Below, piece after piece: positions 54,801 through 63,523 of a stretch of DNA of 64,000 bases. The DNA lies in assembly GCF_013003985.1 (NCBI RefSeq), contig NZ_CP053073.1:682001-746000 (forward strand), written 5' to 3'. A program made the translations under genes and the position numbers. Position 1 is the stretch's first letter. Each line of letters starts with the position of its first letter. This stretch comes from Usitatibacter palustris. GTDB lineage: Bacteria; Pseudomonadota; Gammaproteobacteria; Burkholderiales; Usitatibacteraceae. The notes below the pieces were generated by a model that was not told the DNA's origin, searched no databases, and saw only the letters and a list, made by a program, of their open reading frames with translations.

Positions 54801-57356
54801 CTGGGCGAAGGTCTCGTGGGCCAGGTCGCGATCGACAAGCGCAAGAGCCTCGTGGTCAACGTGCCCGAGGGTTACCTCGATGTCTCGTCGGGTGTGGGCG
54901 CTGCGGCGCCGCGCAACGTGCTCGTGCTGCCGGTCGTGTTCGAAGGCCAGGTGAAGGGCGTGCTCGAGCTGGGCTCCTTCGAGCGCTTCCCCGAGACGCA
55001 CCAGGCGTTCCTCGAGCAGTTGATGGAATCGATCGGCATCGTGATCAACACGATCGAAGCCAACATGCGCACGGAGGACCTCCTCACGCAGTCGCAGTCG
55101 CTCGCGCAGGAGCTCGGTTCGCGCCAGGACGAACTGCAGAATACGAACCAGGAGCTGCAGGAGAAGGCGCAGCTGCTCGCCCACCAGAACCAGGAGGTGG
55201 AGCGCAAGAACGCGGAAGTCGAACAGGCCCGCCAGGACCTCGAGGAAAAGGCGCGCCAGCTCGCCCTCACCTCGAAGTACAAGTCGGAGTTCCTCGCGAA
55301 CATGTCGCACGAGTTGCGCACGCCGTTGAACTCGCTGCTGATCCTCTCCGACCAGCTTTGCGCGAACCCGTCGGGCAACCTCACGGGCAAGCAGGTGGAG
55401 TTCGCGAAGACGATCCATTCGTCGGGCAACGACCTGCTGACGCTCATCAACGACATCCTCGACCTCTCGAAGATCGAGTCGGGCACGGTCGCGGTGGATG
55501 TGGGCGAGCTGCGCCTCGACGAGCTGCGCCGCTACGTGGAGCGCACGTTCCGGCACGTCGCCGAATCGAAGAAGCTCGACTTCTTCATCCGCAACGACGC
55601 GCAGTTGCCGCCGAGCATGTCCACGGACGCGAAGCGCCTGCAGCAGATCATCAAGAACCTGCTCTCCAACGCGTTCAAGTTCACGCACCGCGGCCAGGTG
55701 GCGCTCTCGATCGAGCCCGTGCATTCGGGCTGGGATCCGGACAACGAGGACCTCAACCGCGCGCCCGGCGTGATCGCCTTCACCGTGCGCGACACCGGCA
55801 TCGGCATCCCGCCCGAGAAGCAGCTCATCATCTTCGAGGCGTTCCAGCAGGCCGATGGTTCGACGAGCCGCAAGTACGGCGGCACGGGCCTGGGTCTCGC
55901 GATCAGCCGCGAGCTCTCGCGCCTCCTGGGCGGCGAAATCCGCCTGACGAGCGCGCCGGGCGAGGGCAGCGCCTTCACGCTGTACCTGCCGGAGCGCTAT
56001 TCGCTGCCGCGGTCCCGCAAGGGTCCGAACGAGGCGGCAGCCGTCGCGCATGCGGCGATCCTTGCCGCGCGCAGCGCGCCGCTGCCGGTGGTCGCTCGCA
56101 CTGACGCACCCGCCGCCGTAGCGACCGAAGTGGCTGCCGAGGTGAACGTCGCATCCGACGATCGCGATTCAATCACCCCGGGCGATTCGGTGCTGCTCAT
56201 CGTCGAGAACGACCTCGCGTTCGCGAACGTGCTCCTCGACGCGGCGCGCGAGCGCGGCTTCAAGGGGCTGGTGACTACGCTCGGCGCAGCAGCGCTCGGC
56301 CTCGCGCGCGAATACCACCCGTCGGCCGTGACGCTCGATATCTTCCTCTCCGACATCCAGGGCTGGCGCGTGCTCGATCGCCTCAAGGGCGACATCGAAA
56401 CGCGCCACATTCCGGTGTGCGTCATCTCCACGGAAGAGGCGCGTGAACGCGCGCTGCAATCGGGCGCGCTGCACTTCCTGGCGAAGCCGCTGCAGAGCCG
56501 CGAGATCGTCGATCGGCTGCTCGACAGCATCAAGGCCTACGCGTCGCGCGACGTGAAGAACCTCCTCGTGGTGCAACCCGATCGCGCCAAGCTCGACAGC
56601 GTGGTGGGCTACCTCGAGCAGGCGAGCGACGTGAAGGTCACGGGCGCTCGCGATTCCGCATCGGCGCTCAAGGCGCTGCGCGCCGGCGGCGTGGACTGCA
56701 TGGTGCTCGACCCCGAAGTGCCGGGCCTCACGCCCGAGGCGCTGATCGAGGAGGCGCGCACGCACGCGCAACCCGTGCCGATCATCGTCCACTCGGAGGA
56801 GGGGCGCGAGCTGCGCGATGAAGCGGTGTGGCAGCAACTGTCGCGCACCAGCCCGCTGTGCTGGGTTCACACGATCGACCGGCTGCTCGACCAGACCACG
56901 GTGTATCTGCACCGCGACGCGAGCCGCCTGCCGCAGGACCAGCGCGGCGCGCTCGAGGGGATCTACCAGTCCAACCGCTGGCTCGCGGGCCGCAAGGTAC
57001 TGGTGGTCGACGACGACATGCGCAACATCTTCGCGCTCTCGACGGTGCTCGAGGACTACGATATGCGCATCCTCACCGCCGACAACGGCCGCGACGCGAT
57101 CGAGATCGTGCAGAGCGAACCGGACATCGACGTGGTGCTGATGGATATCATGATGCCGGAGATGGATGGCCTGGAGACCATGCGCGAGATCCGCAAGCTT
57201 CCCGCCGGGCGCGACCTGCCGATGATCGCGGTGACCGCGAAGGCGATGAAGGGTGACCGCCAGCGCTGCCTGGAAGCGGGCGCGTGGGACTACCTGTCGA
57301 AGCCCGTCGAGACGCAGCAATTGCTCGCGACGTTGCGCGCATGGTTGAAGCCGTGA
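51867..57356 (+). CDS. Giant soluble hybrid histidine kinase with HAMP-type repeat array
   Basis: 1829 residues with no membrane span. Order: divergent first HAMP-like unit (~65-158), eight 92-residue HAMP-type repeats (159-894), GAF (~925-1075), coiled coil (~1080-1135), HisKA with phospho-acceptor His1148 in [17 protein letters not shown], HATPase (about 1255-1380; [11 protein letters not shown] and [10 protein letters not shown]), receiver 1 (~1435-1550, Asp1491), a degenerate receiver-like region (~1565-1690) and a canonical receiver (~1710-1829, Asp1760 in [11 protein letters not shown]). Stacked cytoplasmic HAMP repeats also define fungal group III (Nik1-type) osmosensing kinases. It overlaps the next hybrid kinase by 16 bases. 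The signal sensed is unknown. Confidence 0.92.
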   Translation: MKTKVTERRRAPDDQTAAQQMAVLLAALTALKKGDGSFRLPDDWEGTAGKVADVYRDLQEMSLRMTDELVTLSRKVGREGKLRHRASLGDARGFWKTKIDSVNLLIDDLVLPTAETSRVIGAVAQGDLSQSMALEFEGQTLQGEFLKQAKTINKMVDQLGSFASEVTRVAREVGTEGKLGGQARVKGVAGTWKDLTDNVNSMASNLTGQVRNIAEVSTAVARGDLSKKITVDVKGEFLELKNTINTMVDQLRSFGSEVSRVAREVGTEGKLGGQARVEGVSGTWKDLTDSVNFMAGNLTSQVRNIAEVTTAVARGDLSKKITVDVRGEILEVKNTVNTMVDQLSSFASEVTRVAREVGTEGKLGGQARVEGVSGTWKDLTDSVNFMAGNLTSQVRNIAEVTTAVARGDLSKKITVDVRGEILEVKNTVNTMVDQLSSFASEVTRVAREVGTDGKLGGQAQVRGVSGTWKDLTESVNFMAGNLTSQVRNIADVTTAVARGDLSKKITVDVKGEILEVKNTVNTMVDQLSSFAAEVTRVAREVGTDGKLGGQARVKGVAGTWKDLTDNVNSMASNLTGQVRNIAEVTTAVARGDLSKKVTVDVKGEIAELKNTVNTMVDQLSTFAAEVTRMAREVGTEGKLGGQAWVKGVAGTWKDLTDSVNSMAGNLTSQVRNVAEVTTAVARGDLSKKITVDVKGEFLELKDTINTMVDQLRSFGSEVTRVAREVGTEGQLGGQARVEGVSGTWKDLTDNVNFMAGNLTGQVRGIAKVVTAVANGDLKQKLTVEAKGEIAALASTINSMTDTLATFAEQVTGVAREVGVEGKLGGQAKVPGAAGTWKDLTENVNQLAANLTGQVRAIAQVATAVTQGDLTRSITVEAQGEVAALKDTINEMIRNLKDTTQKNTEQDWLKTNLAKFSRMLQGQKNLNTVGSLILSELAPVVAAQVARFYVLDTSFEQPQLRLLASYGAEGQKVHGRRLSLGEGLVGQVAIDKRKSLVVNVPEGYLDVSSGVGAAAPRNVLVLPVVFEGQVKGVLELGSFERFPETHQAFLEQLMESIGIVINTIEANMRTEDLLTQSQSLAQELGSRQDELQNTNQELQEKAQLLAHQNQEVERKNAEVEQARQDLEEKARQLALTSKYKSEFLANMSHELRTPLNSLLILSDQLCANPSGNLTGKQVEFAKTIHSSGNDLLTLINDILDLSKIESGTVAVDVGELRLDELRRYVERTFRHVAESKKLDFFIRNDAQLPPSMSTDAKRLQQIIKNLLSNAFKFTHRGQVALSIEPVHSGWDPDNEDLNRAPGVIAFTVRDTGIGIPPEKQLIIFEAFQQADGSTSRKYGGTGLGLAISRELSRLLGGEIRLTSAPGEGSAFTLYLPERYSLPRSRKGPNEAAAVAHAAILAARSAPLPVVARTDAPAAVATEVAAEVNVASDDRDSITPGDSVLLIVENDLAFANVLLDAARERGFKGLVTTLGAAALGLAREYHPSAVTLDIFLSDIQGWRVLDRLKGDIETRHIPVCVISTEEARERALQSGALHFLAKPLQSREIVDRLLDSIKAYASRDVKNLLVVQPDRAKLDSVVGYLEQASDVKVTGARDSASALKALRAGGVDCMVLDPEVPGLTPEALIEEARTHAQPVPIIVHSEEGRELRDEAVWQQLSRTSPLCWVHTIDRLLDQTTVYLHRDASRLPQDQRGALEGIYQSNRWLAGRKVLVVDDDMRNIFALSTVLEDYDMRILTADNGRDAIEIVQSEPDIDVVLMDIMMPEMDGLETMREIRKLPAGRDLPMIAVTAKAMKGDRQRCLEAGAWDYLSKPVETQQLLATLRAWLKP
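52341..54548 (+). repeat. Eight tandem 276-bp units encoding HAMP-type repeats
   Basis: Period exactly 276 bases (ATG of the MVDQ motif at 52329, 52605, 52881, 53157, and so on), eight units without indels. Units 2-7 are nearly identical at DNA level over long stretches (for example GTGGCGCGCGAGGTGGGCAC recurs in most units), while the last two drift. Each unit encodes [20 protein letters not shown]... and ends NTMVDQ. Confidence 0.93.
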
Positions 57357-59485
57357 CCGACCACCCGCCCGGTTCGGCCGCGATCCTCGCGGTCGACGAC
57401 CGTCCCGACAAGATCCTCGTCCTGCGGACGGTCCTCGAGGAGCTGGGGCAGGAGGTCGTCTCCGTGAGCTCGGGCCAGGAAGCGCTCAAGGAAATCCTCG
57501 AGCGCGACTTCGCCGTGATCCTGCTCGACATCAACATGCCGGGCCTGGATGGCTTCGAGACCGCGGAGCTCATCCGCAAGCGCAAGCGTTCGGCGCACAC
57601 GCCGATCATCTTCATGACGGCGTACGCGGACGAGATGCACGCGATCCGCGCCTACAAGCTGGGCGCCGTGGACTTCATCCTCACGCCGTTCGCGCCGGAA
57701 GTGCTGCGCGCCAAGGTGCGGGTGTTCGTCGAGCTGCACCTCATGGCCGAGGCCGTGCGCAACGCCGCCGACCAGCGCGTGGCGCTCGCTCGTGAGCAAG
57801 CCCTGCGCGGTGCCGCGGAGGAAGCGGTGCGCCGCTCGGCATTCCTGGCCGAAGGCGGACGCCTGCTCGCGAGCTCGCTCGAAGCCGAGATGCTCGCCCG
57901 GGACTTCGTGCACTTCGCGGTGCCTTACCTCGGCAGCCTCGCGCTGCTCGCACTCGTGGACGACCAGGGGCGCATCATGCGCACCGAAGTCGCCTGGAGC
58001 GATCCGGAAATGACGACCGGGCGCAAGGCGCGCTCGGTGTTGCGAGTGCTCGATGCGCCGTTCGAGGAAACGATCGCGCGCGCGCTCGAATCGGGCAAGT
58101 CCGAGGTCGCCACGACGGCGATCGGCGAGGACGGCCTCCACATCGAACGCATCGAGGGCGGCACGCAGGAAGCGCTCGCGATGTCGTTCCGGCCGCAGGC
58201 GATCGTTGTCCATCCGTTGCGCGCGCGCGGACGCACGCTCGGAGCACTGGCGATCGCACTCGCGCCGCCCCGCGCGCGCTTCAGCGCCGCCGAGCTGGCA
58301 CTGGGCGACGACATCGCCGGCCGCGTCGCGATCGCGATCGACAACGCGATGCTCTATCGCCAGGTCCGCGACAACGACCGGCGCAAGGACGAATTCCTCG
58401 CGATGCTCGCCCACGAGCTGCGCAGCCCGCTTGCTCCCATCCGCAACGCGATCGAAGTCATGCGCGCAATGGGCCCGAGCGAGGAGCGCTGGCCCTGGGC
58501 GCGCGACATCATCGACCGCCAGTCCAAGCAGCTCGTGCGGCTGGTGGATGACCTGCTCGACGTATCGCGCATCACCAGCGGGAAGATCCAGCTGCGCACC
58601 GAGGACGTCGATGTCGCCTCCGTGCTGCAGTCGGCCGTCGAAACCAGCCGGCCGCTGATCGAGGAGCGCCGCCACGAGCTCGCGATGACGTTGCCCGACC
58701 GGCCGCTCGCGGTGCGCGGCGATGCGGCGCGCATCGCACAGACGCTCGCGAACCTCCTGAACAACGCGGCGAAGTACACCTCGCCGGGCGGACGCATCGC
58801 GGTGAGCGCCGGGGCCGAAGGCAACGAAGTCGTCTTCAAGGTGAGCGACACGGGCCTGGGCATACCGGCTCCGATGCTCGACGGCATCTTCGATCTCTTT
58901 TCGCAGCTCGATCACTCGCTCGACCGCTCGCAAGGGGGCCTGGGCATCGGCCTCACGCTGGTGAAGCGTCTTGTGGAAGCGCAGGGCGGCACCGTGGGCG
59001 CGAAGAGCGAGGGGCTCAACTGCGGTTCGGAGTTCTCGATTCGTTTGCCCCTCTCGGCGGGCGTGCCGCGCGCGCAGCAGGCCTCGAAGTCGTCGGCACC
59101 GACGCCCCGGAGGCGCATCCTCGTCGTCGAGGATCACGCGGACACGGCGCAGACGCTCGCGACCCTGGTGGCGCTCGACGGCCACGAGGTGCGCGCGGTC
59201 CACGATGGGCCCGCCGCGCTGGAGATGGCGCCCGGCTACCTTCCCGAAGTCATCCTCATCGACATCGGGCTGCCGGGCATGGACGGATTCGAAGTCGCGC
59301 GCCGCATGCGAGCGCTCGCGCAAACGCGCGCGAGCTTGCTGGTGGCGGTGACGGGTTACGGGCAGGAGCGCGACCGGCGCATGGCGCTGGCTGCGGGCTT
59401 CGACGAACATCTCGTGAAGCCGGTGAATGTGCAGGCGCTGTGTGCGGTCATCCGCGAGAAGCGCCATGCCGCGGAGGTGACATGA
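57341..59485 (+). CDS. Hybrid sensor: receiver-GAF-histidine kinase-receiver
   Basis: 714 residues, soluble. Order: receiver (residues ~15-135, Asp63 in ILLDINMPGLDG), linker helix, GAF-like sensor (~165-340), HisKA with His358 in MLAHELRSPLAPI, HATPase (DTGLGIPAPMLDG; GGLGIGLTLVKRL), C-terminal receiver (~590-705, Asp641 in ILIDIGLPGMDG). ATG 57341 is inside the end of the giant kinase; GTG 57353 (GTGA overlap) is an equally good start. The receiver at the front suggests it is a downstream partner of the giant kinase in a phosphorelay. No output domain is present. Confidence 0.9.
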   Translation: MVEAVTDHPPGSAAILAVDDRPDKILVLRTVLEELGQEVVSVSSGQEALKEILERDFAVILLDINMPGLDGFETAELIRKRKRSAHTPIIFMTAYADEMHAIRAYKLGAVDFILTPFAPEVLRAKVRVFVELHLMAEAVRNAADQRVALAREQALRGAAEEAVRRSAFLAEGGRLLASSLEAEMLARDFVHFAVPYLGSLALLALVDDQGRIMRTEVAWSDPEMTTGRKARSVLRVLDAPFEETIARALESGKSEVATTAIGEDGLHIERIEGGTQEALAMSFRPQAIVVHPLRARGRTLGALAIALAPPRARFSAAELALGDDIAGRVAIAIDNAMLYRQVRDNDRRKDEFLAMLAHELRSPLAPIRNAIEVMRAMGPSEERWPWARDIIDRQSKQLVRLVDDLLDVSRITSGKIQLRTEDVDVASVLQSAVETSRPLIEERRHELAMTLPDRPLAVRGDAARIAQTLANLLNNAAKYTSPGGRIAVSAGAEGNEVVFKVSDTGLGIPAPMLDGIFDLFSQLDHSLDRSQGGLGIGLTLVKRLVEAQGGTVGAKSEGLNCGSEFSIRLPLSAGVPRAQQASKSSAPTPRRRILVVEDHADTAQTLATLVALDGHEVRAVHDGPAALEMAPGYLPEVILIDIGLPGMDGFEVARRMRALAQTRASLLVAVTGYGQERDRRMALAAGFDEHLVKPVNVQALCAVIREKRHAAEVT

Positions 59486-60210
59486 GTGAATTGGAAGCTG
59501 TGCTCCGCGACGCGCTGCGCGTGCGGCTGCTCCGGCGGATGGGTCATGCCATCCAGCACGACCTCAAGGCGCCGGTGCAGGGAATCTCGTGGTCGCTGGA
59601 CCTCGCGCAACGCGCGGCGTCGAAACCGGAAGTCGATGACGCGACGCGCGAGCAGATCAACAAGGCCGTGGCCATGGCGAGGCGCGAGCTTGCCCGCCTC
59701 GAGCGCAATGCGCGCGGCTTGCTCGCCGATATCGGCGTGATCGATGAAGAACATGAGGCCTTCGACCTCGGCGAGCTGGTGAGCGAGCTCGCTCGCCACT
59801 TCGTCACGGAGGCGGCGATGCGCGAGCTGCAGCTCGTGATCGCGGTGCCCGACAGCCCCGTGCCGGTCCAGGGGCCGCGGACCGACGTGGCCCAGGCGAT
59901 CCTCGTTTGCCTGGTGAATGCGCTCGACGCGCTGCCCAGCGGCGGGCGTGCCGAGCTCATCGTGCGATTCGACGGCGATGAGGCCACGGTGGAGATCCTG
60001 GACGACGCGCCCACGGGTGCGGCCGCCACCGAGTACTCGCTGTCCGTGCTGGGAACGCGAATCGCGCACAAAGCCCTGGGGGCGTGTGGCGGGCGTCTTC
60101 ACATCGAGGAGCGCGCACGCCCCTGGCGCCGGTCGACCTGCGTGCGGCTGCCGCTCGCGTCGGCGCCGTTACTCGCCGCGCGGCCGCAAGCGGTCGAACA
60201 GGCCCTCTAG
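59482..60210 (+). CDS. Short histidine-kinase-like protein
   Basis: 242-residue protein coupled to the hybrid kinase by ATGA overlap. Residues ~15-75 look like a dimerisation/phospho-acceptor helix (MGHAIQHDLKAPVQGISWSL, candidate His in QHDLKAP). Residues ~110-230 are HATPase-like with N-box residues in ILVCLVNALDALPSGG, but the usual DxGxG is replaced by EILDDAPTGAAA and a clear G2 box is missing. It may be a weak kinase, a phosphatase, or a phosphotransfer partner. Its 3' end overlaps the convergent receiver gene by 42 bases. Confidence 0.75.
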   Translation: MSELEAVLRDALRVRLLRRMGHAIQHDLKAPVQGISWSLDLAQRAASKPEVDDATREQINKAVAMARRELARLERNARGLLADIGVIDEEHEAFDLGELVSELARHFVTEAAMRELQLVIAVPDSPVPVQGPRTDVAQAILVCLVNALDALPSGGRAELIVRFDGDEATVEILDDAPTGAAATEYSLSVLGTRIAHKALGACGGRLHIEERARPWRRSTCVRLPLASAPLLAARPQAVEQAL

Positions 60211-60549
60211 GGTCGCGGCATCGATCGGTTTTTCGTAATAGTCGTCGATACCGACTTCGAGGCACCGGTCGCGGTGCACCGCGCTGCTGAAGCCTGATAG
60301 ACCAACCAGTCGGACGGTTGCGAAGGACGGATCGTCGCGCAACCGCTTCGCGACTTCATAGCCGCTCACGTCGGGCAATCGCAGGTCGAGCAGGATGAGG
60401 TCGGGACGCTTCTCCATGGCCACGCTGATCGCACCCGCGCCGTCATGGGCGACGAAGGTTTCGTGGCCCATGCTCGAGAGCAGCATCGCCAATATCTCGG
60501 CGCCGTCCACGCTGTCGTCGACAATCAGAACGCGCCAACCTCCGGCCAT
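60169..60549 (-). CDS. Single-domain response regulator (receiver only)
   Basis: 126-residue stand-alone receiver: acidic pair D11-D12 in VLIVDDS, phospho-acceptor Asp55 in LILLDLRLPDVSGY, and Lys in YYEKPIDAA. No output domain. GAGGGGAA just upstream of the ATG gives a ribosome site. It is on the opposite strand to the kinase genes and convergent with them, sharing 42 bases with the short kinase-like gene; it probably serves as a phosphorelay shuttle or sink for the neighbouring hybrid kinases. Confidence 0.88.
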   Translation of the reverse strand: MAGGWRVLIVDDSVDGAEILAMLLSSMGHETFVAHDGAGAISVAMEKRPDLILLDLRLPDVSGYEVAKRLRDDPSFATVRLVGLSGFSSAVHRDRCLEVGIDDYYEKPIDAATLEGLFDRLRPRGE

Positions 60550-60594
60550 TTCCCCTCCCCAGTGAGCCCCGGGGCCTATGCTATCTTGAATCGC

Positions 60595-62070
60595 ATGACG
60601 GTCAACCGGAATGCAGCGAAACGCGACGAAGTGGTCGGCGCCCTTTCGCGCGTGCTCGCGCGCGAGGCGCTGCTCGCCGAGCGCGAGGAGCTCATGCCCT
60701 ACGAGTGCGACGGGCTCTCCGCGTATCGCGCGACACCCCTGGCCGCAGCGCTCCCCGCGAACGAAAGCGAGGTGGCCGCGGTGCTCGCCGTGGCGCGGGC
60801 AACCGGAACGCCGGTCGTGGCGCGCGGCTCCGGCACGGGGCTTTCCGGGGGCGCCTTGCCCCTGGCCGATGGCATCCTCCTGTCGCTCGCGAAGTTCAGC
60901 GCCGTCGTCGCGATCGACGCGCTCGCGCGCACGGCGCGCGTGCAGCCGGGCGTTCGCAACCTGCGCATCTCGGAATCGGTGGCGCACCTGGGCCTCTACT
61001 ACGCGCCCGATCCGTCGAGCCAGATCGCCTGTTCCATCGGCGGAAACGTCGCCGAGAATTCCGGCGGCGTGCATTGCCTCAAGTACGGCCTCACGGTGCA
61101 CAACATCCTCAAGGTCCGCGCGATGACGATCGATGGCGACGTCGTGGACTTCGGTTCGGCCGCGCTCGATTCGCCGGGCTACGACCTGCTCGCCCTCATC
61201 ACCGGCTCCGAGGGACTGCTCGCGCTCACGCTCGAAGTCACCGTGAAGCTGCTGCCGCGTCCCGAGCTCGCACAAGTGGTCATGGCTTCCTTCCCGAGCG
61301 TCGAAGCCGCGGGCAATGCCGTGGCCAACGTCATCGGTGCGGGCATCGTGCCCGCGGGGCTCGAGCTGATGGACAAGCTCGCCACGAGCGCCGTCGAGGA
61401 CTATGTGCACGCCGGCTACGACCTCGACGCCGAGGCGATCCTCCTGTGCGAATCCGACGGCTCGCGCGAGGAAGTGGCCGACGAGATCGCGCGGATGATC
61501 GCCGTGATGCAAGCCGCGGGCGCAACACGCGTCGCCGTTTCCGCCGACGAGCGCGAACGGCTGAAGTACTGGTCGGGGCGCAAGGCCGCGTTCCCGGCCG
61601 TGGGGCGCATTTCGCCCGACTACTACTGCATCGATGGCTCCATCCCGCGCGCGGCGCTGGCGAAGGTGCTGGGGCGCATCGAGGAACTGTCGAAGCATTA
61701 CGGCCTGCGCTGCGCGAACGTATTCCACGCGGGCGACGGCAACCTGCATCCGCTGATCCTCTACGACGCGAACATCCCGGGCGAGCTGGAAAAGACCGAG
61801 GAGTTCGCCGGGGAAATCCTCGAGCTCTCGATCGCCGTGGGCGGCACCATCACGGGCGAGCATGGCGTGGGCGTGGAGAAGATCAACCAGATGTGCCTGC
61901 AGTTCAAGCCGCAGGAGCTCGCGCAGTTCCACGCCGTGAAGGCCGCGTTCGATCCGCAGGGACTGCTGAATCCGGGCAAGGCCGTGCCGACGCTGCATCG
62001 CTGCGCGGAGCATGGCGCGATGCGGGTGTCGCGCGGCGCGCTGCCCTTTCCCGACCTGCCGCGCTTCTGA
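60595..62070 (+). CDS. glcD: FAD-linked oxidase, glycolate oxidase subunit GlcD
   Basis: 491-residue FAD-binding (VAO-type) oxidoreductase subunit. Seen: VARGSGTGLSGGALPLADG (FAD), YYAPDPSSQIACSIGGNVAENSGG, HAGDGNLHPL and GGTITGEHGVGVEK. The glcD-glcE order that follows supports glycolate (2-hydroxyacid) oxidation to glyoxylate with electrons to quinone; D-lactate dehydrogenase is the main alternative. It ends one base into the next gene (TGATG). The promoter should lie in the 45-base gap after the divergent receiver gene. Confidence 0.87.
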   Translation: MTVNRNAAKRDEVVGALSRVLAREALLAEREELMPYECDGLSAYRATPLAAALPANESEVAAVLAVARATGTPVVARGSGTGLSGGALPLADGILLSLAKFSAVVAIDALARTARVQPGVRNLRISESVAHLGLYYAPDPSSQIACSIGGNVAENSGGVHCLKYGLTVHNILKVRAMTIDGDVVDFGSAALDSPGYDLLALITGSEGLLALTLEVTVKLLPRPELAQVVMASFPSVEAAGNAVANVIGAGIVPAGLELMDKLATSAVEDYVHAGYDLDAEAILLCESDGSREEVADEIARMIAVMQAAGATRVAVSADERERLKYWSGRKAAFPAVGRISPDYYCIDGSIPRAALAKVLGRIEELSKHYGLRCANVFHAGDGNLHPLILYDANIPGELEKTEEFAGEILELSIAVGGTITGEHGVGVEKINQMCLQFKPQELAQFHAVKAAFDPQGLLNPGKAVPTLHRCAEHGAMRVSRGALPFPDLPRF

Positions 62071-63521
62071 TGCGCTCGGAACTCGCGCGCGCCCTCGCTT
62101 CGGTGGTTCCGCCGCCGACCGTCCTCGACGACGAGGAGAGCCTGCGGCCCTTCGAGACCGATGCCTTCATCATGCGGCGCGCGCTGCCGCTGCTCGCCGC
62201 GATTCCCGATAGTGAAGCGCAAGTGCCCGGGATCATTCGCGCCTGCCGCGAGCGCGGCGTGCCCGTCGTGACGCGAGGCGCGGGTACCGGGATTTCCGGC
62301 GGCGCGATTCCGCACGAGCAAGGCGCGCTCCTGGTGATGGCCCGGATGCGGAACATCCTTTCCGTGGACGCACTTGCGCGCACCGCGGTCGTCGAACCCG
62401 GCGTTCGCAATCTCGCCGTGTCGGAAGCCGCGGCGCCGCATGGTTTGTTCTACGCGCCCGATCCATCGAGCCAGTCGGTGTGCTCGATCGGCGGCAACGT
62501 CGCGGAGAATTCGGGCGGCGTGCATTGCCTCAAGTACGGATTCACCACGCAGAACATCTGCGCGCTTCGTGCCTACGATGGCACGGGTGAACGCCTCGAC
62601 CTGGGCTCCGAAGCGCTCGATGCCCCGGGCTACGACCTGATGGCGCTGATGACCGGCAGCGAAGGCAACCTGGGCGTGATCACGCGCATCACCGTGCGCC
62701 TCGTGCCGCTGCCCGAAGCGACGGAAACGCTGCTCGCGACATTCCCCTCGGTGCGCGCGGCCGCGGAAGCCGTCGGCGAGATCATCGGCGCGGGCATCAT
62801 TCCCGCGGCGCTGGAGATGATGGACCGCATCGTGATCGATGCCTGCGAGCAGTTCATGGGCCTCGGTTTTCCGAAGGATGGCGAAGCTTTGCTGCTCGTG
62901 GAAGTCGATGGCGGCCGCGAGGATGTGGACGATGCGTTCGCGCGCCTGCGCTCGATTCTCGAGACGTGCGGCGCCATCGAGATTCGCGCCGCGAACGACG
63001 AACGTGAACGTGCGGAACTGTGGCGCGCGCGCAAGGGCGCCTTCACCGCGCTCGCCAATATCCACCCCGATTACTACACGATCGACGGAACCATCCCGCG
63101 CCGCTGCCTGGCCGACGTGCTCGATCGCACGGTCGCCCTCGCGAAGGAATACGGCCTGGTCGTGGGCAACGTGTTCCATGCGGGCGACGGCAACATCCAT
63201 CCGTGCATCTTCTACGACGCATCCGTCCCGGGCGATCTCGAGAAGAGCGAAGCGCTGGGGGCGCGCGTGCTCGAGATCTGCATCGAGGTCGGCGGAACGA
63301 TCACGGGCGAGCATGGCGTGGGCATCGAGAAGCTCCGCCAGATGTGCCAGCAGTTCCGCGCGCCCGAGATCGCGGCTTTCCACGCGGTGAAGCATGCGTT
63401 CGATCCCGAAGGCATCCTCAACCCGGGGAAGGCCGTGCCCACGCTCAAGCGCTGCGCCGAGTGGGGCGGGATGCACGTGCGCTCGGGGGCGATTCCGCAC
63501 CCCGAGATCCCGCGGTTCTAG
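62070..63521 (+). CDS. Second GlcD-type FAD-linked oxidase
   Basis: 483-residue paralogue of the preceding gene with all the same motifs: TRGAGTGISGGAIPHEQG, FYAPDPSSQSVCSIGGNVAEN, HAGDGNIHPCIFYDA, GGTITGEHGVGIEKL. It overlaps glcD by one base. Two GlcD-type subunits in tandem before glcE are unusual: either both serve one GlcE/GlcF pair with different substrates, or one is the true GlcD. Of the two I cannot tell which is orthologous to E. coli GlcD (499). Confidence 0.85.
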   Translation: MRSELARALASVVPPPTVLDDEESLRPFETDAFIMRRALPLLAAIPDSEAQVPGIIRACRERGVPVVTRGAGTGISGGAIPHEQGALLVMARMRNILSVDALARTAVVEPGVRNLAVSEAAAPHGLFYAPDPSSQSVCSIGGNVAENSGGVHCLKYGFTTQNICALRAYDGTGERLDLGSEALDAPGYDLMALMTGSEGNLGVITRITVRLVPLPEATETLLATFPSVRAAAEAVGEIIGAGIIPAALEMMDRIVIDACEQFMGLGFPKDGEALLLVEVDGGREDVDDAFARLRSILETCGAIEIRAANDERERAELWRARKGAFTALANIHPDYYTIDGTIPRRCLADVLDRTVALAKEYGLVVGNVFHAGDGNIHPCIFYDASVPGDLEKSEALGARVLEICIEVGGTITGEHGVGIEKLRQMCQQFRAPEIAAFHAVKHAFDPEGILNPGKAVPTLKRCAEWGGMHVRSGAIPHPEIPRF

Positions 63522-63523
63522 CC

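Noticed and set aside
52764-56051. A 1095-codon minus-strand frame opposite the HAMP-array kinase
   Set aside because: The apparent His/Arg-rich repeats merely mirror the plus-strand 276-bp units; no start site or domain supports it.
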